A program made the position numbers and the translations under genes. From NCBI GenBank assembly GCA_946613885.1, contig CAMOGA010000008.1, positions 1 to 52,563 on the forward strand: DNA of 52,563 nucleotides. Direction: 5' to 3'. Source of the DNA: an uncultured Pseudomonadota bacterium (GTDB taxonomy: Bacteria; Pseudomonadota; Alphaproteobacteria; Rs-D84). Under the pieces are notes generated by a model. That model saw only the letters and a list, made by a program, of their open reading frames with translations. It was not told the origin of the DNA and made no database searches. The stretch's first letter is position 1, and each line of letters opens with the position of its first letter. Positions 17,992 through 25,958 of this stretch are shown piece after piece.

Positions 17992-19419
17992 ATGAATATT
18001 CAATTTAAGGATTTAATTAAAAATGCACCGTTATCCCCCGGCATTTACAAGATGTTTGATGGGGATGGGAATTTATTATACGTGGGTAAAGCAAAAAATT
18101 TATTTAATCGTCTGCATCAATATATAGATATTTCAAAACTGGAAAACCATAAACAAATCATGCGAACATTGGTTAAGCGTGTTGAATGGGAAATCACAGG
18201 AACAGAAAACGATGCACTGATTTTAGAACAAAAATTAATAAAAACATTAAAACCAAAATACAATATTATGTTAACAGACGGTAAAATGTATCCGATGTTG
18301 GCATTAACGAATCATGAATTTCCACGTTTATTGAAATTTCGTGGAAAAATTTCACAACGCAAAGACGTGTTTGGTCCATACCCATCTGTGTACGCGTTAA
18401 ACGACACAATCAAAACAATTCAACGTGTATGTAAATTAAGAACATGTAATGATACATTTATGAACAATCGGTCCAGACCGTGTTTATTATATCAAATCGG
18501 TAGATGCAGCGCACCATGCTGTATACAGCAAAATGATTATGATAAAAACGTGCAATTGGCACGCCGTATTTTAACCGGGGACAGCGAACCAATCATTTCC
18601 GATTTAACCGCACAAATGAAAATGTTTTCTGATAAAATGGATTTTGAAAATGCTGCAAATATTCGTGATAAAATTGCGGCTTTAACCCAAACAACAAATC
18701 GTGGTATACAGCGAAATCAGCCGTATACACCAAATTTACAATGGGATAAAAATGTGACAGATTTAGAAGATTGGTTGCATTTAAAATTAAACTGTGTCGG
18801 TGTTTTTGATAATTCACATTTGTTTGGTAAACAACCGGTTGGTGCAATGATTGCATTTGGTCATGATGGTTTTATAAAATCATCTTATCGGCATTTTAAA
18901 TTACAAGATATGAAACGTGCCGGAAACGATATTGCGATGATGGAAGAATTTGTAAATCGTGCAATAAATGATGGTCCAAAACTGGATTTAATAATCGTTG
19001 ATGGCGGACCCGCACAATGGAATATTGCAAATACTGTATCAAACGGTCGCATCCCTGTATTAGGTGTTGCCAAGGGCGTTGTTCGTAATGGCGATGAACA
19101 TTTTATAATGCCAGATGGTTCTGAAAATCGAGAATTAGCAAAAGATTCCCCACTGTTTTTATTATTGCGCACTGTTCGTGATGAAGCACACCGATTCGTT
19201 ATAACATTTCATCGGGCAACACGTGCCAAACAATTAACTGCATCCGTATTAGATGAAATTGAAGGCATCGGTCCAACCAGAAAAAAACAGTTGTTGCAAC
19301 ATTACGGTTCTGTGCGTTCTATTATGGATGCAGATTTAAAATCTTTGATGCACGTACCAGGATTAGGAAAATCATTTGCAGAAAAAATATATGCATATTT
19401 CCATTCTGACGTGTTATAA
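17992..19419 (+). CDS. uvrC: UvrC, excinuclease subunit C (short form)
   Basis: Dual-incision nuclease of UvrABC nucleotide-excision repair. The start is ATG 17992 (MNIQFKD); the long upstream frame overlaps the divergent pilin and is not coding. 475 aa against ~600 usual. Present: GIY-YIG nuclease (~12-95, GIYKMFD...LLYVGKAKNLF), the Cys cluster (CKLRTC, RPCLLYQIGRCSAPC), a UVR helix pair (~205-235), the RNase H-like nuclease with VFDNSH, VDGG and DEAHRF, and the C-terminal HhH pair (IEGIGPTR, VPGLGKS). Missing: about 120 residues normally lying between UVR and the second nuclease. The -10 TATAAT at 17974-17979 leaves a leader of only ~5 nt and no Shine-Dalgarno. Confidence 0.92.
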   Translation: MNIQFKDLIKNAPLSPGIYKMFDGDGNLLYVGKAKNLFNRLHQYIDISKLENHKQIMRTLVKRVEWEITGTENDALILEQKLIKTLKPKYNIMLTDGKMYPMLALTNHEFPRLLKFRGKISQRKDVFGPYPSVYALNDTIKTIQRVCKLRTCNDTFMNNRSRPCLLYQIGRCSAPCCIQQNDYDKNVQLARRILTGDSEPIISDLTAQMKMFSDKMDFENAANIRDKIAALTQTTNRGIQRNQPYTPNLQWDKNVTDLEDWLHLKLNCVGVFDNSHLFGKQPVGAMIAFGHDGFIKSSYRHFKLQDMKRAGNDIAMMEEFVNRAINDGPKLDLIIVDGGPAQWNIANTVSNGRIPVLGVAKGVVRNGDEHFIMPDGSENRELAKDSPLFLLLRTVRDEAHRFVITFHRATRAKQLTASVLDEIEGIGPTRKKQLLQHYGSVRSIMDADLKSLMHVPGLGKSFAEKIYAYFHSDVL

Positions 19420-19444
19420 TACAACATACAAAAGGAGTAAAAAA

Positions 19445-20044
19445 ATGAAAGTATTTGTTAATTTTTTATCAATTTTTAGAATATTATCTGCATTTGCAAT
19501 TATATTCACAATTATGTTTAATTTGCCATGGACAACGTGCATATTGTTTGTATTGGCCGCTGCATCAGATTGGTTTGATGGTTTTTTAGCACGCAAATAT
19601 AATTGTTGTACAAAACTGGGTGGTGTTTTGGATCATATTGGCGATAAATTGTTGGTGTGCAACACTTTGGTTATGTTGACATTAATGATGCCGGTATGGT
19701 TTGTGGTAATACCTGTGATATTTATGATTGCGCGTGAATTATATATCAGTGGTCTGCGTGAATTTTTAGGAACACAAAAAATAGAAATGCCGGTTCCAAA
19801 GGCACGCTTTTCCATGGGAAAAATAAAAACCACAATTCAAATGATTGCAATCGTTGCGTTTTTGTTATGGTTTGCGACATTTTCATCTGTGACACCAACA
19901 ACAACAAATCGTGCAGTATTTTATTTAATTTATGTTTTACCAAAGATTGGAATATTCTGTTTATGGTTTGCGTTGGTTGCTTCAATTTGGTCTGCAATCC
20001 AATACACATTTACATTTGCGGAAAAATTAAAGAAAATAAAATAA
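19445..20044 (+). CDS. pgsA: CDP-diacylglycerol-glycerol-3-phosphate phosphatidyltransferase
   Basis: 199-aa CDP-alcohol phosphatidyltransferase making phosphatidylglycerophosphate. The start is ATG 19445 after AAAGGAG; upstream residues in the frame overlap uvrC. The full catalytic motif DGxxARx8GxxxDxxxD is visible as DGFLARK, then GGVLDHIGD. Six TM helices. A positively charged tail (EKLKKIK). It follows uvrC by 25 nt and is probably co-transcribed, ending at a strong terminator. Confidence 0.93.
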   Translation: MKVFVNFLSIFRILSAFAIIFTIMFNLPWTTCILFVLAAASDWFDGFLARKYNCCTKLGGVLDHIGDKLLVCNTLVMLTLMMPVWFVVIPVIFMIARELYISGLREFLGTQKIEMPVPKARFSMGKIKTTIQMIAIVAFLLWFATFSSVTPTTTNRAVFYLIYVLPKIGIFCLWFALVASIWSAIQYTFTFAEKLKKIK

Positions 20045-20066
20045 TGGAATACGCAAATAATATTTA

Positions 20067-20096
20067 TAAAAAATCCGCTATACAGCGGATTTTTTG
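20067..20096. terminator. Intrinsic terminator after pgsA
   Basis: Stem AAAATCCGCT/AGCGGATTTT (about 20070-20079, 20084-20093), loop ATAC, then T-run. Lies between convergent pgsA and the 20104-20964 gene, serving both. Confidence 0.85.
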
Positions 20097-20103
20097 ATGT
20101 TTA

Positions 20104-20964
20104 CTAAATTTCTGGACCTGCAATAAAATCACCAGTCCCGGAATTATAGAAAAATTGTCCACTGATATGATCATACATACATACCACACCATTTAAATCT
20201 TTGACTGGAATAAAATTGCGAACCAATACCCCATTTTGGTAAACTTTAAAATAATACATTTTTAATTTTGCGGGATATCCGCCATTTGACAGCCAATGCC
20301 CAAAAATAATCAGGTTTGAATTAGCATTTTGAATTGCTGACTTACCAGATCGATAAATTGTTCCATTAACTGTCAAAATTATATCAGAATCTGTCATTGA
20401 ACCACTAATATCATACACAGTATTAAGATTCATGTCACTAGGATAATCTATTTCATACCCAGGAGTGTTCCACAAAAAAAGCTGACCAGTCGAGCTTGTT
20501 CCTAATTCAAATGCACCACCATTAGCTGCCATGCCACAAATCGCCCTTTCTACATCAAATTGTGTAAATTCCACCCTGGTTTCTACGCCTAAGCCAATTG
20601 GAGAATTAACAAATATTTCTGTATCTATATATTGTGTTCCAGTGGATTCTATATATTGAATTGGTATATACTTCGTAAGTATTTTCCATCCCTTGAATTT
20701 ATATCCTGGTTTAACTGGGTCGGTGGGTAAAGATATCGGTGTATCGTATGTGCAAGAATTTGACGCGGTGGGCACTGTTATTTGATTATCGCCATTATAC
20801 CAATGTAAATTTATGTTTTCTGGTTCAAATTCTGCACGTAAATTAACAGGACCGGTATCTGTATTTAACACATTTGTATCGCACGTTTCTCCACCAGTGA
20901 CATCTGTGGCAAATGTTTGTAATGGTACAACCATTATTAATAATATTAATATACGTTTTAACAT
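20104..20964 (-). CDS. Secreted KPGYKFKGWK-repeat protein with LamG-like domain
   Basis: 286 aa from ATG 20964 (MLKRILILL), preceded by GGACGAGAG. Signal peptide cleavage near FATDV. Residues ~20-95 match the paralogues almost word for word (TDVTGGETCDTNVLNTDTG, NLRAEFEPE, KPGYKFKGWK). The C-terminal ~190 aa start at QYIESTGTQYIDT and look like a concanavalin/LamG-type jelly roll, with NGVLVRNFIPVKD and MYDHISGQFFYNSG. This family occurs in phage and gut-bacterial surface proteins and may bind glycans. The conserved head with a replaceable tail suggests a modular secreted family. It is preceded by a ~200-nt structured leader shared with 23521-24171. Confidence 0.85.
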   Translation of the reverse strand: MLKRILILLIMVVPLQTFATDVTGGETCDTNVLNTDTGPVNLRAEFEPENINLHWYNGDNQITVPTASNSCTYDTPISLPTDPVKPGYKFKGWKILTKYIPIQYIESTGTQYIDTEIFVNSPIGLGVETRVEFTQFDVERAICGMAANGGAFELGTSSTGQLFLWNTPGYEIDYPSDMNLNTVYDISGSMTDSDIILTVNGTIYRSGKSAIQNANSNLIIFGHWLSNGGYPAKLKMYYFKVYQNGVLVRNFIPVKDLNGVVCMYDHISGQFFYNSGTGDFIAGPEI

Positions 20965-20984
20965 CTCTCGTCCTTTTTTATCGC

Positions 20985-21180
20985 ACAAAAAACCACCAGA
21001 AATTCGGGTGGTTGGAGGTTCGAAACTATATTCTGAGAAATAGTGCACAGTATTCATATATTCCTGTGGCCCTCCAACCTGTTTGGCTGGAGTTTTTTTA
21101 TGTCATCTATGACACACTCAGAATCAAGGGTTTCGACACCCTGTCAGAAAAAAATTTCTGATATTGGTATTATACCAATA
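20985..21180 (-). ncRNA. Structured leader RNA copy 1, attenuator-like
   Basis: Read on the minus strand: promoter -10 TATAAT (21174-21169) inside a 13-bp palindrome; hairpin 1 (21161-21144); hairpin 2 (21114-21101, TGTCAT/ATGACA); hairpin 3 (21092-21072, CTCCAGCC/GGTTGGAG); a variable hairpin; then terminator-like hairpin AACCACC/GGTGGTT plus U-run (21013-20987). The 3' arm of hairpin 3, GGTTGGAGG (21079-21071), is also complementary to CCTCCAACC (21018-21010) next to and overlapping the terminator stem, so two exclusive folds exist. The same layout precedes 23521. A peptide frame open through the leader is not conserved in copy 2. Confidence 0.6.
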
Positions 21181-21185
21181 TCAGA
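21156..21185. repeat. Perfect 13-bp inverted repeat at the parE-leader boundary
   Basis: TCTGATATTGGTA and its complement surround TTA, with the leader's -10 box at the centre. On the minus strand it is followed by AAATTTTTTT, so it could also end parE transcription. Confidence 0.7.
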
Positions 21186-21221
21186 TACTTAATAAAAGTG
21201 AAAAATATATCACAATCAAGA

Positions 21222-23189
21222 TTACACAAACAAATCTTTAACAAATTGTGCGTGTTCTGTGATAAATTTAAATCTAAATTCTGGTTTTTTACCCATCAAA
21301 TCATAAACCAAGGTTTTTGTTTTTTGGGTATCTTCTAAACCCTCTTCTGTCTTGGGTGGCAATTCTACACGAATCAATCGCCGTGATTTTGGTGACATAG
21401 TCGTTTCTTTTAATTGATTAGGCATCATTTCACCCAAACCTTTGAATCGTGAAATTTCAATTTTTTTATTTTTATATTTATTGTTTTTCAAATCTTCCAA
21501 TTCTTCATCTGTATCAACATAAATCGATTCGGTTCCACACGTTAATTTATACAACGGTGGACAAGATAAATACAAATGACCACCATAAATTAATTGAGGC
21601 ATATATTGATAGAAAAACGCCATCAACAGTGATGCGATATGACTGCCATCAACATCGGCATCAGTCATGACAATAATTTTTTCATAACGTAATTTTGAAT
21701 CATCCCAATCTTTGGCCGTTCCTGCACCAATAATATCTATCAAATCATTTAATTCTTTATTTGCACTGAAACGCTCGTCAGAATTGGATAAAACATTTAA
21801 TACCTTGCCACGTAATGGCATAATTGCCTGGGTTGCACGGTCACGTGCCTGCTTTGCCGTTCCACCCGCAGATTCACCTTCGACAATAAATAATTCAGTT
21901 CCTTCGATACCATGTTTTGAACAATCTGCCAATTTTGCCGGCATACGAATCCGCTTGGTCGGTGTTTTGCGTGCAACATCTTTGACCTGTTTAGTTTTGA
22001 TACGTGCATTTGCCAAATTTATAACAAAATCTAACAGTGCATTTGCGGTTTTCGGATCAGAAGCCAAAAACATTTCCCACGGGTCGCGTAATGCATTTTC
22101 TGTATATCGCGCAATTTCAGGATTAGATAACTTTTCTTTGGTCTGACCCAAAAATTGTGGTGTTTTATAAAACACAGATACAATTGCCGCCACAGAATCA
22201 AACACATCTTCGCCAATAATTGTCGCCGCCGCTTTGTTATTGACTTTTTCACCATATGCCTTTAATCCCTTGGTAATTGCGGCCTTGAATCCACTTTCGT
22301 GCGTTCCACCATCAATTGTTGCAATCGTATTACAATAAGATGCAAAGAAACCATCGTCAGATGCCGCACCATTTTCATCAGTTAACACTGTCAAAGCCCA
22401 TTCAACACGCCCAGAATCATCAGGAAAATCAATCGCACCACTGAAAATTTTTGGCAAAATACGTGGTTTAGAATCTGTTTTTTCTGCGACAAAATCCGCC
22501 ACACCATTTGGATAGTAAAACTCTTTGTCGGCATCAATATTCATATCTTCGGTTAATAATGCAGGATTACAATGCCATTCAATCTTCACGCCACGTGATA
22601 AAAACGATTTAGCACGTGCCATACGATAAATCTTAACCGGTTTAAATACTGCGTTTTCACCAAAAATTTCATCATCCAAAGTAAAACGAACGCGCGTTCC
22701 GTGTGCCTTGGTCGGATTGCCCTTAATTACAGGACTGGTTGTTTTTCCACGCGAAAAATGTTGTGTCCATTCAAATCCATCACGCGATACAGTCACAATC
22801 ATTTCAGATGACAAAGCATTTACAACCGCAGATCCTACACCATGCAGACCACCACTGGTTTTATAAACATTGTTGTTAAATTTTCCACCAGAATGCAGAG
22901 TTGTCAAAATAACCTCTAACGCAGATTTTCCAGGATATTTTGGATGTTCATCCACTGGGATTCCACGTCCATCGTCAGTTATTTCAATTGTTTTAGAATC
23001 AATTAAATTAACAACTATTTTTTTAGCAAAACCGGCGACCGCTTCATCGATTGAATTATCCATAATTTCAACCGGCAAATGGTGCCATGCTTTTTCGTCT
23101 GTTCCGCCAATATACATACCCGGACGCAGACGTACGGGTTCTAAACCTTCCAGAACTTGAATATCAGATGCATCGTATTTATTGTTCAT
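21222..23189 (-). CDS. parE: Topoisomerase IV subunit B
   Basis: 655-aa ATPase subunit of the type II topoisomerase that decatenates chromosomes. GHKL domain: IMDNSIDEA with the catalytic Glu, DDGRGIPV, and GLHGVGSAVVN. Transducer domain and TOPRIM with EGESAGG and MTDADVDGSH follow. It lacks the GyrB insert and is ~650 aa, and its N-terminus LEGLEPVRLRPGMYIGGTDE is that of alphaproteobacterial ParE rather than GyrB. Ribosome site GGGAAG precedes the ATG. It is flanked on both sides by paralogous secreted-protein genes with shared leaders in opposite orientation. Confidence 0.93.
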   Translation of the reverse strand: MNNKYDASDIQVLEGLEPVRLRPGMYIGGTDEKAWHHLPVEIMDNSIDEAVAGFAKKIVVNLIDSKTIEITDDGRGIPVDEHPKYPGKSALEVILTTLHSGGKFNNNVYKTSGGLHGVGSAVVNALSSEMIVTVSRDGFEWTQHFSRGKTTSPVIKGNPTKAHGTRVRFTLDDEIFGENAVFKPVKIYRMARAKSFLSRGVKIEWHCNPALLTEDMNIDADKEFYYPNGVADFVAEKTDSKPRILPKIFSGAIDFPDDSGRVEWALTVLTDENGAASDDGFFASYCNTIATIDGGTHESGFKAAITKGLKAYGEKVNNKAAATIIGEDVFDSVAAIVSVFYKTPQFLGQTKEKLSNPEIARYTENALRDPWEMFLASDPKTANALLDFVINLANARIKTKQVKDVARKTPTKRIRMPAKLADCSKHGIEGTELFIVEGESAGGTAKQARDRATQAIMPLRGKVLNVLSNSDERFSANKELNDLIDIIGAGTAKDWDDSKLRYEKIIVMTDADVDGSHIASLLMAFFYQYMPQLIYGGHLYLSCPPLYKLTCGTESIYVDTDEELEDLKNNKYKNKKIEISRFKGLGEMMPNQLKETTMSPKSRRLIRVELPPKTEEGLEDTQKTKTLVYDLMGKKPEFRFKFITEHAQFVKDLFV

Positions 23190-23282
23190 ATCTTCCCACT
23201 TTTATCAGGATATTATTATAACATTTTTGTTTTTTTCGCAAGTAAAAGTATTAAAAACTAAAAAAATATGCTTTTGTTAATA

Positions 23283-23520
23283 TGTTAAATTTGGTAAAAT
23301 ATTGTTGTCAGAAAGTGTTTTTCTGATGGGGTGTCAAGACCTGCCAGTCAGATAGTATCTGGAATAATAAATGTTCCAGATAAAAAACTCCAACCTATGG
23401 TTGGAGGGCAGTCGAATATATTGAATAAGACGCACAATTTTCTATCTGAATTGTCTTGAACCTCCAACCACCTGAATTTCTGGTGGTTTTTTGTATGATA
23501 AAACACAAGGGAGACGGGAA
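23283..23520 (+). ncRNA. Structured leader RNA copy 2, attenuator-like
   Basis: Promoter-like TAAAAT (23295-23300), then hairpin 1 TCAGAAA/TTTCTGA (23308-23326), hairpin 2 ATCTGGAA/TTCCAGAT (23357-23381), hairpin 3 CTCCAACC/GGTTGGAG (23388-23406), hairpin 4 (23427-23457), and a terminator-like hairpin AACCACC/GGTGGTT with U-run (23466-23492), 28 nt before the ATG. Stem positions agree with copy 1 while stem sequences differ with pairing kept. GGTTGGAGG (23399-23407) can pair instead with CCTCCAACC (23461-23469). This fills most of the 331-bp spacer between parE and the next gene. Confidence 0.6.
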
Positions 23521-24171
23521 ATGTTAAAACATATATTTGTATTATCAATGATGATTATATCAATGCCATCATTTGCAACAGATGTCACTGGTGGTGAAAC
23601 ATGTGATACAGATGTGTTAAATACCGATACTGGGCCTGTTAATTTACGTGCAGAATTTGAACCAGAAACAATAAATTTAAAATGGTATAACGATGGCAAT
23701 CAAATAACCGTTCCAACTGCATCAAATTCATGCACATATGACACACCAATAAATTTACCAACCGACCCGGTTAAACCAGGATATAAATTCAAGGGCTGGA
23801 AATTAGCATACGATTTTTCAACCATTAATGCAAGTATAGGCGGACAAACCCAGTATTCAAAAAATGGAAATGGTATATGTCGCAACGGAAATTTTGATAT
23901 TGTTACCTGTGACGAATCTTTTTCTGATTTAAACAACAACGAATGGAAAGTGATATATTCGCATGGCAAATTATATGGTGAAAGTTTAGTCAAAGATGGA
24001 AACTGTTATTGTCGTGCCACCGGTTATATTCCCGCCGGTTCAACAATTAAATATGTGCCAGAACACCCAACGGGATGGATATTCCAAAGGGTGGATGATG
24101 GTTTATGCGATGCGCACTGCCCCCCGATTGATAGTGTGAGTTGGCGAAAACAAATATTAGGTCAACAATAA
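23521..24171 (+). CDS. Secreted KPGYKFKGWK-repeat Cys-rich protein
   Basis: 216 aa from ATG 23521 after GGGAGACGGG. Signal peptide (MLKHIFVLSMMIISMPSFA) followed by the family head TDVTGGETCDTDVLNTDTG, NLRAEFEPE, KPGYKFKGWK. Its C-terminal half resembles the CA-repeat gene at 11496-12306, not the LamG protein: NEWKVIYSHGKLYGE, GNCYCRATGY, paired Cys near the end (LCDAHC) and a final ILGQQ. Probably secreted or surface-attached with disulfides; no known catalytic motif. Divergent from parE; expression probably controlled by the leader RNA. Confidence 0.85.
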   Translation: MLKHIFVLSMMIISMPSFATDVTGGETCDTDVLNTDTGPVNLRAEFEPETINLKWYNDGNQITVPTASNSCTYDTPINLPTDPVKPGYKFKGWKLAYDFSTINASIGGQTQYSKNGNGICRNGNFDIVTCDESFSDLNNNEWKVIYSHGKLYGESLVKDGNCYCRATGYIPAGSTIKYVPEHPTGWIFQRVDDGLCDAHCPPIDSVSWRKQILGQQ

Positions 24172-24185
24172 AAATGTTTTTATTG
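24166..24185 (+). terminator. Weak AT-rich terminator-like hairpin
   Basis: CAATAAAAA/TTTTTATTG stem with TG between, overlapping the stop codon. All-A/T stem, so only a moderate call. Confidence 0.4.
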
Positions 24186-24210
24186 TGTTTAAAAATAAGG
24201 GGATTCTGCT

Positions 24211-24238
24211 CTTGATTTTTTATATAAATGCCCTATAT
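24211..24238 (+). promoter_or_regulatory. Heat-shock (RpoH, sigma32-like) promoter of dnaJ
   Basis: CTTGAT (24211-24216), 14-bp spacer and CCCTATAT (24231-24238) match the CTTGAA-N-CCYATAT pattern of alphaproteobacterial sigma32 promoters, 34 nt before the dnaJ ATG. Confidence 0.65.
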
Positions 24239-24271
24239 ATTTCATACGAAAATATAAATGGGATATAAATT

Positions 24272-25396
24272 ATGAACAAAAATCCGTATGAAGTTTTGGG
24301 TGTCGCACGCGATGCCAGTGATGCTGAGATAAAAAAGGCATATCATAAATTGGTTATGAAATATCATCCTGACAGAAATCCAGGTGATAAAAATGCCGAG
24401 GAAAAATTCAAAGAAGTCAATAATGCGTTTGATATTTTAAAAGATCCGCAAAAACGTGCTGCGTATGATCGATTCGGTGATGCAGCTTTCGCCGGTGGAA
24501 ATGGTGCCAGTGCTGGGGCTGGGTTTAACGGCAATCCTTTTGGTAATGGTAATTTCCATTTCAACATGGGTGGCGATATGGGCGGTATGGAAGATATTTT
24601 ACGTGAAGCCATGCGCGGTTTTGGCTTTGGCGGTGGATTTGGTGATAACGAACATGCACAACAACGCGGGCGCGATTTACTGGACGAAGTTGTCATTGAT
24701 TTAAAAGATGCCTATTTCGGAACAACGCATACTATAAAATTTACCAGTGCTGTCAAATGTGAAAAATGCGATGGTAATGGGACAAGCGATGGAAAACCTG
24801 CACCAAAATGTTCAACGTGTGGTGGTACCGGATACGTTCATGCACGTCAGGGATTTTTTGCGGTGGAAACACCCTGCCCTGAATGTCATGGTCTGGGTAA
24901 AAAAATTGATAAAAAATGTTCCCAATGCGATGGTTCTGGAACAGTTAATAAACAACGCACTTTGGATGTAAAAATTCCTGCTGGAATTATGGACGGTGCA
25001 CGTTTGCGTATGGCCGGCATGGGCGAAGCCGCACCAAATGGCGGAACACCTGGCGATTTCTATATTGATGTCCGTGTTCGTCCAAATAAAACATTTGAAC
25101 GTGTTGGCAACGATTTATTAATGCATATGGAATTGGATTTCCCGACACTGGCAATGGGTGGTGAAATTGAAATTGAAACAATTGATGACAAACAATTGTC
25201 TGTAAAAATACCGTCAGGAACCCAAGTTGGCGAACGTCTGCGTGTTCGTGGACATGGTATGCCAAATGGTCGCGGCGGATTTGGTGATTTATACATAGAA
25301 ATCGGTATAACAATTCCCAAAAAATTATCAGAAAAACAGAAAAAAGCACTGGCAGAATTTGCCGGTACAAAAACCAGTAAAAAGAGTTGGTTTTAG
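24272..25396 (+). CDS. dnaJ: DnaJ (Hsp40) co-chaperone
   Basis: 374-aa partner of DnaK, stimulating its ATPase and delivering unfolded proteins. J domain with HPD at 32-34, G/F-rich region (~72-125), four CxxCxGxG zinc-binding repeats (CEKCDGNG, CSTCGGTG, CPECHGLG, CSQCDGSG) at ~155-225, and C-terminal substrate domains. Full length. dnaK is not adjacent, unlike the usual dnaK-dnaJ pair, but a sigma32-like promoter lies directly upstream, which supports independent heat-shock control. Confidence 0.97.
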   Translation: MNKNPYEVLGVARDASDAEIKKAYHKLVMKYHPDRNPGDKNAEEKFKEVNNAFDILKDPQKRAAYDRFGDAAFAGGNGASAGAGFNGNPFGNGNFHFNMGGDMGGMEDILREAMRGFGFGGGFGDNEHAQQRGRDLLDEVVIDLKDAYFGTTHTIKFTSAVKCEKCDGNGTSDGKPAPKCSTCGGTGYVHARQGFFAVETPCPECHGLGKKIDKKCSQCDGSGTVNKQRTLDVKIPAGIMDGARLRMAGMGEAAPNGGTPGDFYIDVRVRPNKTFERVGNDLLMHMELDFPTLAMGGEIEIETIDDKQLSVKIPSGTQVGERLRVRGHGMPNGRGGFGDLYIEIGITIPKKLSEKQKKALAEFAGTKTSKKSWF

Positions 25397-25412
25397 GATA
25401 TAAATCTTAAAT

Positions 25413-25440
25413 AACCTGTATTTTCATAGGTTTGTTTTCT
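25413..25440 (+). terminator. Probable terminator of dnaJ
   Basis: AACCTGT/ATAGGTT stem (one G-U pair) with loop ATTTTC and a T-rich tail, 17 nt after the stop. Confidence 0.5.
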
Positions 25441-25446
25441 TATTCT

Positions 25447-25465
25447 GATTGTATTTATTGATTTT
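25447..25465 (+). promoter_or_regulatory. 19-bp block shared by the two HTH genes (copy 1)
   Basis: GATTGTATTTATTGATTTT here and GATTGTATCTATTGATTTT at 25902-25920 differ at one base. Both lie upstream of paralogous HTH genes, so this is a candidate shared operator or promoter element. Confidence 0.5.
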
Positions 25466-25524
25466 ATTCACGCAATATGATAATTTTTCCTTTGAATTGG
25501 GAAACATACCAAAGGAGAATTATT

Positions 25525-25767
25525 ATGAACCACGAAGATGTTTGGAATGCCATTGAACATTTTGCCAGCGAACATGGTAAAACATGTTCTGGTCTGGCCA
25601 AATGCAGCGGTTTGGACCCAACCACTTTCAATCGTAGCAAACGCTGGTCTAAACATGGACAACCACGCTGGCCATCAACAAACAGTATTGCAAAAATATT
25701 GTCAGCAACTGGTGCGTCTATAAATGATTTTACAAAATTTATTCCAGCGCATAATAAAGTCGCTTAA
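25525..25767 (+). CDS. HTH-only protein of S24-repressor type (paralogue 1)
   Basis: 80-aa DNA-binding protein starting at ATG 25525 with AAAGGAG upstream; earlier in-frame codons precede the ribosome site. The sequence (DVWNAIEHFA, CSGLAKCSGLDPTTFNRSKR, GQPRWPSTNSIAKILSATG) matches the N-terminal HTH of alphaproteobacterial CI/LexA-like repressors, which normally continue into an S24 peptidase. That domain is absent here. It is 191 nt upstream of a paralogue of the same length class. It could be a truncated prophage-type regulator kept for chromosomal use. Confidence 0.85.
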   Translation: MNHEDVWNAIEHFASEHGKTCSGLAKCSGLDPTTFNRSKRWSKHGQPRWPSTNSIAKILSATGASINDFTKFIPAHNKVA

Positions 25768-25781
25768 TTATTATAACTATA

Positions 25782-25803
25782 CCCCACCCTGTATCGGGTG
25801 GGG
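25782..25803 (+). terminator. GC-rich hairpin after HTH gene 1
   Basis: CCCCACCC/GGGTGGGG stem with loop TGTATC, 14 nt after the stop. No U-tract follows, so it may be a Rho-independent-like barrier or mRNA-stabilising hairpin. Confidence 0.45.
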
Positions 25804-25901
25804 CGATATATTTATAAAAAAACGAATCGGTTACAAAAAACAAAAGTGCACTCTACAATAATGTTTTCCAATACTAATTTCTATCATTGGTTGAATAGAT
25901 T

Positions 25902-25920
25902 GATTGTATCTATTGATTTT
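25902..25920 (+). promoter_or_regulatory. 19-bp block shared by the two HTH genes (copy 2)
   Basis: One mismatch to 25447-25465; 39 nt before the start of the second HTH gene. Confidence 0.5.
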
Positions 25921-25958
25921 GCTATTTTTAATATGTATCAAAACCAAAGGAGTTTTTT

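Noticed and set aside
20965..21057. 31-aa in-frame extension of the LamG protein reaching into the leader
   Set aside because: It has no ribosome site, is not an open frame in the homologous leader, and the paralogues start at the internal MLK before the signal peptide.
23397..23459. Possible 20-codon leader peptide in leader copy 2 (ATG within hairpin 3)
   Set aside because: The frame is not preserved in copy 1, has no ribosome site and shows no run of a regulatory amino acid.
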